From Sanderia malayensis (lineage: Eukaryota > Cnidaria > Scyphozoa > Semaeostomeae > Pelagiidae), in NCBI GenBank assembly GCA_013076295.1, contig RQOL01000828.1, positions 5,081,219-5,145,218 of the forward strand: a stretch of 64,000 nt of DNA, written 5' to 3'. Position 1 is the stretch's first letter; the number at the start of each line of letters is the position of its first letter. A model generated the notes under the pieces. It made no database searches, had not been told where the DNA came from, and was given only the letters and a program-made list of their open reading frames with translations. The position numbers were made by a program, and so were the translations under genes. This document shows, one piece after another, positions 1-11,802 of this stretch.

Positions 1-225
1 CTTAAAACCATCGAGCTGCAAAAATAACATTTGTAGTATCAATGTATTTTATTAAACAAGACAATATTAGCATGGGTAGATTCAAAATAGTCGTGAACAG
101 AGGCATCTGATTATCACATAACATCAAAGCTGCTAAACGAGAAAAGGGGCTTGAAAAAAAAAATAACAAAGCCGTGGAGGAGGGAAAAGGCATGAATAGA
201 AATACTGTAAAGAAATACCACGCAC

Positions 226-3200
226 TTGTTCAAATCCGCTCGACCAAGCCTCGTTTCAAAGTTAGATGCAGCAGCCTTGAATTCCCTGGCTGTGTTTTTG
301 AGATGCTCTAAAAGAAAAGAATATTGGCATAGCTCATTAAACATTTGTCGTGCTATATTTGTCTTGTCTGTGTAAAATGCAGAGGCGTAGCAGCGTATTA
401 AAAGTATGGGTGCATCATAATGAAAAGAACATGACACATGACATGTTCAATCTCAAGAGGGACAACTTTTTTATCCATAAAAGGGGCATATTTCATGCTT
501 TTGCAAAAAGGTAGGGGGCACGTGTCCCTCTAGCCCCCCCCCCAGCTCCTACTCCTTTTGCATAATATAAAGAGTTGTGCAGTGCAATGTTTAAAAAACA
601 ATCCCTTTAAACGCCTCTTCTAAAAGATAAACGCCGTCTTCAAAAGCTCCTAGGTAGGCTTGAAAACTTTTAATGAAGTGGCAAATGATACTTACTTACT
701 TACTCCCCAATTCAAATTTTAAGCCGCGTCCCGTTAAAATTTTGCAAAATTAATAGACGGCGTTGGCTTTCATGCAAACAATTATTGCAACTGTTAAGTG
801 GTGTAAAGTAGTTTCACCCACCTATGTCTATTCCCTGTTTGGTGAACAGCCGCGAATAGTCATCCATGAAGTCGTTGATATAGTCAAGAAGCGTATCGGA
901 GTATCGCGTGACGTTGAACGGGATGACAGAGCTGTCCACAAGATGCAACGTGTACATCACCCATATCTGTGTGATGACCTTGTGATACTTGAAGTCAGGG
1001 TCAACAAATGACGTCATCCAATGGTAGTTGTCGTGTATGGTGTGGTAGACGGGATAGCTGGGAAGGTCCATTGTTTTCTGCGAGAAAAAAAGTGCAATGA
1101 AAGAGCTTTCAACTACGTCATCTACCAGGCCACGGGCATATAGATAACGTCACAGATCTAGGCAAAGTGGCAAACATGCTTGCGATGCTTCAAATTGCAT
1201 CAGATCATAGTTGCTTTACTTACGGAATCATAATGGTAACGAAAATCTATAGCAGGAACTCCAACAGTTGCATAAAACGGAGTGAAGTCACTTCCAGCAC
1301 CCAGCTTGTAGATCCTGTGGAGGAACAAAGAAATGTGAGCATTGCAGGCGCAATAACAATATTTTAAATTGCTATAATATAATGAAAAAAATTGTTGCTT
1401 GCGCAATTTTGTATACACTGGTTCGTTGTCCTTTATTGAACTAGGCGTCTTATTGGACCAGTCTTCAAACAAGCTTACATTGGTATCAGGAGCTTCAATC
1501 TGATGGCAAAAAAGAAAAACATATCTTGAAATATCAATAAAGCGAGTCTTAATATAAGAAATCATCCACAGAGCGAGCTTCCCTGAATAGCAAAATAATA
1601 AATATTTTGTGCTTTAAATTGTTTCATAGAGTCAGTTCACCCTTTGGGGTTAAGTAACTCCCCGGCGTGACAAAGTAACCGTCGGTTTCCTTCTCGATTT
1701 GTTACATCAGAAATTCAATCCAAGGAATCTGTTGATACGCAAACTAGTGGGGGAATTCCCCACCAGACCCCAGAATTTCTCCACTGGTTGCCTCATGATT
1801 CCCCCAATAACAAGTGCCCTTTTGTTGACAATTATTTTCGAAACTTATTACAACTGTCTCCCGTTTACTGCTCATTCTCATTGTCGTTGTTGAACGATCC
1901 CCTGATTCAATCCATGTTTTTTATAAATTGCAATTTGCACTCGTTCGCAATCCCAAATGACAAGTGAGGATGGTGCATAGACTAAAGACCTGCAACACAA
2001 TAAGGACTGAGTGTTTGCAAATTCAAAGATGAATTTAGTAGCTATCTTTACCTGCTTGACAATGTCATAAAATGAGTCTATCAGATGTGGGCTTGATTTT
2101 ACACGAAGCGTGTGATTTCCTGCAAGAAAACAAATTTGTAATCAGCTGAATCAACAATAATCAAGGCATCATTGATTAGCAATCAACTGCAACGACCATA
2201 GATAAAATGTCAATGCTTCAAGATAACTATGCAACACAAGAGTGAATCAATCTCATGAATTCAAAATGAAGATACCAATATTACCTTGTACTGCAATGTC
2301 AATGTTGATGTATGCTATAGCTCTGTAATTCAGTATGGCTTGATAATCCTGAAGAAGATCGAGGAAATTTCATACGCGAACTTTCATGAAATCTTCCATC
2401 ACCAACCCTCGATAGATCAACTGTGACCATCAACACTCATCATCTTCACAACCAAGATGCCTTCAACAAAGTCACCAAACCATGCTTCATGTCAACAAAA
2501 GTTGACAAACGAATACCGTATCAAGCGCCCCCTTGTATAAACGCCCCCTTAGCAGACCAATTTTTTAAAATAAGGCCCTCTTTCAAATATGGGGCTCCTC
2601 TCAAGTATTGAGTTGAAATCATATACTTTTTAAATTTTTTTGGACATTCTTTGGTTAAAGATAGTTAAAACTGTTTCATTTAAAAAACGTGTCCTCTTCC
2701 ATTTCTTGAAGTCGCAATAAACGCCTTTTCTCGAATAAGGGCCCTCTCAAAAAACCCTAGAAGTGATGGAATTAATACGGTGATCGAGGAAAAACGGTAA
2801 AGAAAAAAAACAGAGTTGAACAATTTACCTCGACCCATTCCCTAGATCCCATCAAGCCGTATTCTTCTGCATCCCAGCTGCAAAGAAGCACAGAACGACG
2901 TGGTCTCCAGCCTCAAAGACAAAGCAGGTATAACATTAAATACAGTCTAGCATTAGCATCAGCATAAAATAACAACAAGTTTCAATGCAGTATTTATTCA
3001 TGCTGTAAGCATCCAGGCTCCACTATAACCCTCCTTCGCAGTGGCCAAGTGTTTCAATAAGACCCTGCTTCGAATTACGCGTTGCAAAGCTGCAATGCAA
3101 AACTGTATCGCGTTGCGATCTGTATCGCATTGTGTTGGCTGGTGGGTAAACGCAAGGTATTGCATACCTCGTTCTAAAAGGCTTCCAAAAACTCTTCCAG

Positions 3201-6200
3201 TTTCCATCATAGCAGCGGTTCCACTCGATGGATCACCAGCTCCATAAACCCAGGCATCACGATGGTTTCCTATTAACAGCATTCTGTCTACAAGAACAAA
3301 GAAGAACACTCAGAAACAAGATTAATACACTCATACAACATCTTATATGACATAGTTCCTTGATGAAACTACGTTCAAAGCCATGGTCAATAGCACATGA
3401 TGCTAAAGGCTCAGAAACAAGATTAATACACTCATACAACATCTTATATAACATAGCTTTGTTGCTGAAACTATGTTCAAAGCCATATTCAATAGCATGC
3501 GATGCTGAAGGCATTGCTACAGACAATAATCGAATATGCTGTGCTGTAGCGTATGGTGGCCATGATCAAGTTTTGTTTACACTGACATAGGCCTTGCTAT
3601 CCAAAGTAGGTGTAATATCTTTGAGTTGCTGTAGTGAATTTTTTTTTCAGAGTTAGGACAAAGCTTGCTCTTTGAACAGTATTGCATCTTTGTTTTGGTT
3701 GAATTTCAGATGCGCTCTGATAGGCAATATAGAGTCTGGCGGAGACACTATTTCGTGCTATTGCTTTAAATAAAAAGAGATGTAAACAGAACAGGGTGTC
3801 ACGAAATGCTGCACTTACCAGGCTCTACATCACCGAATATCGTTGCAATGACGTTATAAATTGGCCTGTCCACCAGGGCCACATCAACACTAATACGAAC
3901 TTTCCTTTGGAGTAAAAAATATGAGCATCATATTGAGAATTGCTTCGCTTAAAAACGCAATGAATTATGAAGGACTGAAGCCCGTTACAATGAAACTCTC
4001 GGGAACTAAAGCACTTGTGAAGAAGTTTTGCCATTCCGGGTAAGAGAGACATTTTAAAAAGTGAATATTTACTTACAGTTTAGTTTTGGCGGTGACTCGA
4101 TAGCTCAGGTTTATACCTCCTTGCCATTTTGAACTCGGTATTTCCTGTCCATCCAAGTAACTGAGAAAGAAAACAATAAACATTAGATATTCGTTTTGAG
4201 CCTGAAACAACGTTGTTAGAACCTCTCCCCGACGAGTGATTTTGTGCCAAAAAAAAGTACGATCCGCAAGGGCATTTATTTGCAGATGAATGCTGCTAGC
4301 AGTAATTATAATACAGTTAAAAAATAAAGTGCAATAACAGAGAAAATGAATGAGGATATGTTATACCTGAACAAGACTCTCGCGTCTTTAAAGCTAATCG
4401 GTTGACAAGGAATTTTGTGAAGGTACTTTATTCGTTCTGGCTTCATTCGAAACATCCCGTCTGCAAAACAAAATGTAGACATATAATAAATCAACAAGAA
4501 ATCCCAACACGCTGGAAAAAAAGAAATGATCGAAGAAACGTTAAATAAATCCTCACTCTCCAACTTCAAAATCAATAAAAACTTTATAGACGCCTCCTAC
4601 TTCAAACAAATGCCCTTCTGTGTCCTCAATACGATCGAATAAGCGCCCTAAGCGTCAATTCTCCAAACTATACGTACCTACTGATGGATAGCCAGGTGAT
4701 AAAGGATCTCCTTTCTGCTTGAGAATATTTCCTCGTTGGACAGCAGTTTCAGGCAAGTACCAACTGTTGGGGTAATTCACATTTGAACTGTAATCAGCTG
4801 GATCGGTGTAGAGCAACACCCCTGCCGCACCAGCTTTCTCTGCCAAATTCACCTTCAAAATGGATTTTCACCAACTTATACAGTTAAACACATCGCCAGA
4901 AGACTGTACTGTTTATACTGTACCAAATACTGTACATTCTGTATATTTACTGTATCATTATACTGTACCCAACCAAAAGTCAAAAACTTGAAAATCTTAC
5001 TTTATCACCTCTGAAATTTTTTCCGTATCTGGCGATAACGATTTTCCCTTTCAAACTGATGTTGAGCCTACTGATTTGCTCAAAGTCCAAGTTTGTGCCG
5101 TAATTGACGTAGACTAGCTCACCCTGAGCAAAGCAAGGATTCAGTTACAAGCTGAGGCATTAGCTAACGTCCAAGATAAATGAGCCAAATAAACATTCAG
5201 TGCAATTTTACATGACGAAGGGCGAGAAAGATGTGGCATGCTATACTTATGGGAAGCGGAGCTCGAGATTTAGGTCTGTGAAAGGTTTGCTATATCAAGG
5301 TTTTACGGTAGATTACAGTCAACTCTGTCTAATTCGAGCGCCCTGGGGAAGGGTGAAAATGTTCGAATTACAAAGATTTCGAATTATAGAAGTTTGTTTT
5401 ATAAAAGTTGGTTCATTAGTGATCCTTGAAGGGACAGAGAATTTCGTTCGAATTAGCTAAAGTTCGAATTATGCGAGTTCGAGCTATGCAGATTTGACTG
5501 TATTGAAATAAATAAACTGATGAGAATGTTATCATTACCTCTGCTTGCCCAGATGCTGTATACGCATTGAAGGGATAAATTTCTCTCGGATCGCCTTCAG
5601 ATTGGTGTAGAGGCTTCTCCAAAATGGTAGAATTGAAAAGGACATCGCCACGTGCGTCAAACAGGCTGACATTTCCCGGCGCTCTTGGCACTGACAGTAG
5701 TGCGGTATACTTTTTTAATTCCACTTTATCGAAGCCGAACAAACGTAGTTTTTCGGCCATGTATTCTGCTTGCTGCCGAGATTCTTTCGTGCCACCCACA
5801 TGGGGAAAGGACGTGAAATACCTTGAAAAATAACGATGGATACATTGAAAGCACTATTAGCAATTAAGCAATCTTTTATCTTATAAATAGTGACAAGATA
5901 AGATGGTGTGAAGAATTTGCCAGCCTGATCGGCAAAACATTTAATCTATTGGACAGCTTCATGGTAGAATGTAATTTTTGGCTTCCCTCAAGCTACCCTC
6001 GATATAACAAAGCTTCATCTCATACAAAAGTTATATCCACCAGCTTTATCGAATCCGTCACAAGATGTCGATAAGATGTTGAATGGAAGTATAGCATGCC
6101 AGGCCAAGGCATCAAGATTCATCAAGACTTCGATTCAAAATGGCTGAATGTTTACCTGAAGAAGTCATTGATTGACGTCTGCGATACTTCCGATGCCGCA

Positions 6201-6418
6201 GCTTTGTAAAAATTCGCCCTATCTTGGCTGAGTTCTCTGCGAAGCCTTTCACTGGACCATTTGTCGCCATTCGCTCTTCTGTTGTTCTTGTGGAAGTATC
6301 TATCGTCCCGCTCTGTCAGGCTTCTCAACCTGTATCCAGCGAAAAAGGCGAAAAACGAAGCCGTAATCGCAAGCGCAACGCCGAAAAACTGCATTCCGAA
6401 ACATCGCAAATTTTTCAT
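226..6418 (-). CDS. Glutamate carboxypeptidase II-like (NAALADase/FOLH1 family, M28B), 3' end outside window
   Basis: Type II membrane zinc peptidase that removes C-terminal glutamate or acidic residues from small peptides outside the cell. I see 15 exons: 6156-6418, 5539-5821, 5001-5123, 4678-4852, 4367-4460, 4077-4160, 3819-3904, 3168-3287, 2829-2911, 2285-2348, 2052-2119, 1417-1499, 1224-1314, 822-1077 and 226-307. All have GT/AG borders and matching phases, giving about 651 residues; human GCPII has 750, so the last exon(s) lie left of position 1. The start at 6418 precedes a short cytoplasmic tail and a signal anchor ([20 protein letters not shown]). Zinc and catalytic residues are kept: His and Asp in [15 protein letters not shown], Glu-Glu in SWDAEEYGL, Asp in INIDIA and His in [11 protein letters not shown]. 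The Arg pair that shapes the GCPII glutamate/NAAG pocket is absent ([13 protein letters not shown] instead), so substrate choice may differ. A paralog such as NAALAD2 or a related M28B enzyme is equally possible. Confidence 0.9.
2500..2790. repeat. Degenerate interspersed repeat (GCGCCCCCTT / TAATACGGT type) in an intron
   Basis: The stretch starts near ACCGTATCAAGCGCCCCCTTG and ends near TTAATACGGT, so the outer bases are roughly inverted (ACCGTAT / ATACGGT). The inside has repeated runs such as AAACGCCCCCTT and AATAAGGCCCTC, resembling the CTTATT-G-rich repeats at 20.8, 21.1 and 27.1 kb. It is probably a decayed non-autonomous DNA transposon. The family is not assigned. Confidence 0.4.
3310..3511. 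repeat. Tandem duplication, two copies of about 101 bp
   Basis: The string TCAGAAACAAGATTAATACA begins at 3310 and again at 3411. The following sequence (CATACAACATCTTATAT, then GAAACTA.GTTCAAAGCCAT) is also shared with a few mismatches. It lies in the intron between the exons at 3819-3904 and 3168-3287 of the GCPII-like gene. The short open frames here on both strands are by-products of the duplication. Confidence 0.75.
5316..5500. mobile_element. Tc1/mariner (pogo-like) MITE in GCPII-like intron 2
   Basis: A 185-bp element with terminal inverted repeats: it begins CAGTCAACTCTGTCTAATTCG and ends in the approximate reverse complement (CAGATTTGACTG). It is flanked on both sides by TA (5314-5315 and 5501-5502), the target duplication of Tc1/mariner elements. 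The inner sequence repeats the motif TTCGAATTA. No coding capacity is seen. Confidence 0.65.
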
Positions 6419-8194
6419 TCTTGAACCTTTCGAGGAGATCCCAAAATCACAAGACTAGACACAAATTTCGACTTTGAATAATACTTTCAACTAGCCAAGC
6501 ATTGTGTTTCCCTATAGTTGTGATGTTTCAATCAGTTATAATATTGCACTGTTGCATCGCTTACAATCCAGTGACCCGTTAAGTCAAACGAGACGTTTAT
6601 GTTTACGCATCCAACATGTGAATAGAGTTCGCCTGATTAAACAGCGCCAGTCGAGCGTGTTACTTGTTTCCGGTTTAACCTGCCGCGCGGTTAATGCGCT
6701 AGAGACGCGCAATTCATGCGGCAAGCGCGGTGCGATGCATCGACCAATGTATTAATATGATGCTGTATTTCCCCAATCAGACGTTTATAAATTCCAGCAC
6801 TTTTTAGTTAGGCGCTTATTGCAACTTCAGAAAATAGAAAGAGACACTTTTGAAATCAAACAGTTTTCATGATCTTCAACCAAACCATTTCGTTTTTACT
6901 CGTTACTTGAAAAGGAACGCTTATTCACAGGGGGCGCTCAGTTCAAACCTTGGTCTGTTGAGGAGAGCGCTCAGTCCAGAAAATACGGCAATGATATATC
7001 AATGTATCAAACAACTGTATCAATGGGGTGGAGAAATGTCCTTTCCTCACAACAGTGGTTTAGCGGTTGATTTAATAGCAGAGATTTTGATATTACTTGC
7101 TTTTCAGCCTCCTTTCCGTGCAATAACGAACATTCTCTTAGCGTCTTCGAATGATCACGTATGTTAAGATGTTGTAGTGTTGTTGTTGTAACAAATGCAG
7201 CATGCATAGTAAACATTGTCTTATTCAAAAAGAGTTTGCCGCCAAGAAGACTTTACTGCAAACAATCAACATTTTATCGACAAATCCAAGAGGATTTCAC
7301 ATACCTTCACAAACTACCTTCATAAATCGGACACTTGGAAATGAAGGACAGCAACGTAAAGAGACTACCATAGATAACATGGAAATAGACTAGAACTAAA
7401 AAAAAGATTTTTATCACCAAATATCATCATGTAATATATATTTGTGAAGATAAAAGATATCGTATTTAATGAGTATACGACCTGGAAAGTATAGCAAAAC
7501 CAGCACTATTATTACATGACTGCTTACACTAAGCATATCAAGCTGAAGGAAAGCCATGAGAATAAAATATTAATTAAAATTCTAAAATTGATTTTATCAA
7601 AGGTACCTTGGAGGGAAGTAATTAATACATACCAAGTATGTATGATATAATATACATGTAGACTTTTTTAGTGTTTTTATGGAGCATTTTTATAAGTGTA
7701 AATGAGTTATGGTGAAAGGGAAAATAGCATAAAATGCTATTTAGTAGGGATGGTAACATAAGTGAGAGATTGATCTATAATCTTGAAATTTGTCACTTTA
7801 AAAATTCTTTAATCATATTCTTATTACCCGAGAAAGGTCTAATTTACTAAAAGCTTGCCAATTATATACAGAAAAAATTTTGTCTTGAAAACCATGTTCA
7901 TTCTAATTCCAAAGTATTTACTCAAAAGCAGTTGACTATTATAGCTGTAGCACTGGTTTGCTAAAAGGAAATAAAGAAGAAAAAACGATAAGCATGGCAA
8001 ACAAACAGTTTGAAATGTGTTTATACTTCGGTTTAAATTGCAAGGAACTCATTGGACTGAAAGACTTGGGGATCCCAAGAGTTCCTCCCACTCTAATATT
8101 AATTATAATATCAACATTTGCAGAATTTCTTCCGAAACAAACTATGTACTGGAAAGTAAATGGGAATTAGAAAATACAAGGCATTACCAGCATT
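6419..8194. other. Intergenic, between CTR1 3' end and GCPII-like 5' end
   Basis: Both flanking genes are on the minus strand, so this stretch holds the upstream region of the GCPII-like gene and the 3' flank of the copper transporter. I see only AT-rich sequence and short unsupported open frames. No RNA gene or transposon end was recognised. Confidence 0.5.
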
Positions 8195-9674
8195 TTAAAA
8201 GCAATGATCTCCAATATCAACAACAGACACACTCTTCCATCCAAATGCAAAATAACCGAGACCAGCTCCTAATATTATTGCAAAGCAGACCCACACATTG
8301 TATGTCATGAATGCCAGCATCAGTAAATAGCCTACAAAGACTTGCACAATATGCAACAACGTCTGCAAGAAATGTGATCCTGACAGCAGTATTTCCCTGT
8401 TGAGAAAACATTAATGCTTTATTATATCACTGTATCAAATTTCCACACATATTCAACTATGTACATGCTAACTAATTTAGTGCTTGGGGTTTCAATATGC
8501 CAAATGCACACTGAAAATAGAGCCATTGGCAACCATGTCATCTCTGAAATTTTATTCCCCTGTGTTTTGCACACACAATGATTGGTTCAACCTGATATGT
8601 TTGAGAGTTGTTGGTCTTTTACAAATATTTATTCAAACATATAATGCACAAAGCCATTGGAATGAATTTGAAAAACTTACTTTGGTGGTGAAGTTGTGTA
8701 GCCAGACTGTGTGCATTTCTTATCAACACCATTACCAGCATTGAGAGAATTTATAGCAATTGTCTCTTTTATGATAACTCTTTTAGCCGCACGTCGCTTT
8801 AGAATCTCCCTTCCGATCTTAATACCCTCGTACAAAATGCCAAGAAAAATCAGCCCGATCATTGAGCCAACTAGTTCTAAAAAATAATTTCTTCTTTCAC
8901 TGATCAAGACCTTTGACAACAACCATTCTTTTTATAAGAAACCAGCTTCAACACTGAGTATACTCTGGGTTCTTAAAAGCGTCTGAAAACTTCAGAACTC
9001 AAGTTTCTTGAGAGATCCTTGGGATTTTCTTTATCATTTTCTCAAAAGCATTGTGTGAACAAAATGATAACAAGAGCATCATGTGAGCAAAACGATGCCA
9101 CAGGTTTTGCACGTTTTACGCAACCAAGCCAACATTTTAAATGAGAAAATATGAATTCTGGATGTTTGGATATTTTCAAAATCAAATCAGTTGCATATGT
9201 TTTTTGCCAAGTCAGTTTCTCAACCTTTTCTGATTTTCGAGTACTGATTTCTTATAGATGGCTTTTTATAAAAAACTAGATGCAATGGTTTTGTACGCAA
9301 ATCAATGTACAGATGCAAAAATACTCAAACAATACCTGCAGTAGTCTCAACTTTCCACCGCTTGAATAAAATGGTGACTTCTTGACCAGCATAAAAATAC
9401 ATCTGAAAGAAATGAAATTACAAATTATACCAATTTTCAATTGAAGTTTCAAAAAACCCGGTCAATAATATAAATGTGGAATAAGTCAACAAATAGATTA
9501 ACTACAAAAACATAATATTCAACAAACCTGCATCATATGCATCATTGCTCCACCATTTCCATGATTCATATTACCATGGTTCATGTTATGTGTGTGATTA
9601 TGGTTCATACTACCATTATTCATGTTATGCGTGTGATTGTGGCTCATATTACCATGATTGTGCGCCATACTCAT
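8195..9674 (-). CDS. SLC31A1: High-affinity copper uptake protein 1 (SLC31/CTR family), complete
   Basis: Trimeric plasma-membrane Cu(I) channel. There are four exons: 9528-9674, 9336-9402, 8681-8876 and 8195-8396 (stop 8195-8197), with matched phases and a predicted 203 residues against 190 in human CTR1. The start ATG at 9674 opens a Met/His-rich extracellular tail of 49 residues, with repeats of the type HNHTHNMN and a terminal MMHMMQ, which is the copper-capturing part of the family. Exon 2 gives the MYFYAG...LFKRWKVE segment before TM1. Exon 3 gives TM1 (ELVGSMIGLIFLGILYEG) and the cytoplasmic loop. Exon 4 gives TM2 with the diagnostic MxxxM motif (LMLAFMTYN), TM3 with GxxxG (GAGLG) and a C-terminal His-Cys (DIGDHCF). 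These features separate it from unrelated small membrane proteins. It lies upstream of the GCPII-like gene on the same strand; no shared regulation is evident. Confidence 0.95.
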
Positions 9675-11802
9675 CTTGACTTTGAGTTACAATATTCTCC
9701 TTTTTTTAATATTTTTGTAAAATCACAACAGGAACACCTTATGAATAAATAAAAGTTGATGCTATTTGGGTCACATTTACCTATATTATTATTTAAAGTC
9801 TACAGCAAAAAATCGCGTGGCTTCTTTTTCCTTCTGTATATTTGTTATTTTAGCCTTTTCTCAAACACACACCTTCCTGATTTGGTTGGTGGCATGTTTG
9901 TACGAAAACAGTCTTCGTCGGCCTTTCTATATTAGTCCGTGAGGTATTGTCAGGTAAGCTTCCTTCATGATGCCAATGGGGAATACACAAAACACGAGAA
10001 AGGCCCAAGCTAAGCTGAATGCTCAAGATATGAACAAAAACGGTAACAAAAATCTAAGTGCTCTTAGAATACACATATTATGGCTAAAAAACGAAAATAA
10101 TAAATACCTTTCAATGCTGTCAGCTGCTCTGTATTCGTGTGAAATCTGAATTTAGTGGTAGTGATTTCAGTGATTCGCTTCAGCAAAAGTGTTTTGTGCT
10201 GTGCGGTGCGATGAAAAATTTGGGCAATGTTGAATTTCTTCCTTTTGGCAAACAAGCAGCCTCGGTTCCGGCATCGCTTCCCCATTGGCTACATCTGGCT
10301 AATCGCACGCTCTCATTGGTCGACAGCCATCAGCTGTTTGGAAGTAAAGTTCGATGTTTTGTTCCTTTTATTACAATAACACAGGTCTGTAAACTTTAAT
10401 TTTAATGTTACTTAACCTTTACTCATCCATAAAAATTTGTGTGCATGGACCAGATATTTATTTATCCATTCTATTATACCCAATAGCAACAAGGAAAAGG
10501 AACGAAGTGAAGGTGTGAATATGAGTAGATAGTAAATATAAAATACGTGCAGTTTCTCCGCCTTTCATGGAATTCTCCACCCGCAAGGAAATTAAAAGCG
10601 TCTGCACGCACAAGTTAATTACAAAACATAACTTATACTTGAGGGTTCTACATTATAATAAAAACAATATATTTAAAAGTTGAAGCTTTCTTCAGTTTAG
10701 TTCAAAACCAAATGTGCAAAACCACACTCAATGAACCATGTTTTTAGGCACTTTACAGCCTTCGCACAACGTTATCATTTGTGATTGATTGTGTACGTAT
10801 ATGGCCAATAGCAACTTGTTCAGCTGCCAAAACCCACGCCAAGTTTGTAAACTTTGAAAATGAAAAACGTGCGATTTTACCAAAAGAGATAGCAAAAGGT
10901 TGATTAGATTGAAAACAAAAATAAATAGAAAGTAAAAAATATGTAAATAAGAAAGAAAACATTTCAATTAATACATATATTGTTAATATCAATTACATCA
11001 TTAATTTAAATATTACACAATTTTTTAGGTATTGCAGCAGCTAGCTTATTGTTCAATGATATTGGTTGAAAACATAATTATCACGTTGAAAATAAAAAAT
11101 TAAATTGTTTAATTCTTATTCAGAAAAGATCAGATTGGTCAAGCATTCACAGCAAAAACGAATTTATACAAATACAAATGATAAAAAATAACAATAATTC
11201 GACTTACAAATCTGACAAAGAATAAATATACTAACAATTGGTTGAGTATTCTTTTTTATTAATTCGCATATAATAATAACTGAAAAAGGTCTACACATAT
11301 TCGAATTACCGTAGAGCCACGAATAGGCCGCCACTCTGGTGATCATTTGCAAGGAATTGAGCCCAAGCATCAACAAGATATTGAAGTTGTGAAGTGAGTG
11401 TGATGCAAATAGCAACAAGTTTAAGCCGAGAAGTTTATTAATTAACTGCATACTCCATCTTTCATAAAGCTTGATAATGAATAGAAATCAAAGTAAAATA
11501 ATGTTTTTGCAGATAATCCCCTGGGGAAGTATTCGAAGAGTCACGGCAATGGACAAAAAATATGACAAAGAACGCAGAGAAATCTCGATACAACGAACTC
11601 GCCTCCTAACAGCAATCACTTTTGCTGTGGACGAAATTTGGTTGTCACATGTTTTCTAGCTACGTTCGTTACTCTGGGATTCCACTGTAATGTGAAATGC
11701 CACAAAAGCTATATATTACAATAAAGAGTATCGGAAAGAAATAGTTAAAATGATATAATGTTATTATCTTTTGTAAAAAGAATGAATACCAAAGTCTCCA
11801 TG
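9675..11802. other. Intergenic between CTR1 and LRSAM1
   Basis: Contains the CTR1 promoter side and the LRSAM1 3' flank. It is AT-rich with only short frames lacking family features. The region at 10,140-10,400 is open on both strands for 70-86 codons but shows no recognisable domain, signal peptide or splice framework, so I do not call a gene. Confidence 0.5.

Noticed and set aside
9537..9752. Plus-strand frame with repeated IxVRVMR/HITMI-like peptide
   Set aside because: Antisense of the Met/His-rich first exon of the copper transporter; the repetitiveness comes from that tail.
10064..10399. Bidirectional open frames between CTR1 and LRSAM1
   Set aside because: No signal peptide, domain or conserved splice context; lengths of 70-90 codons are expected by chance at this scale.
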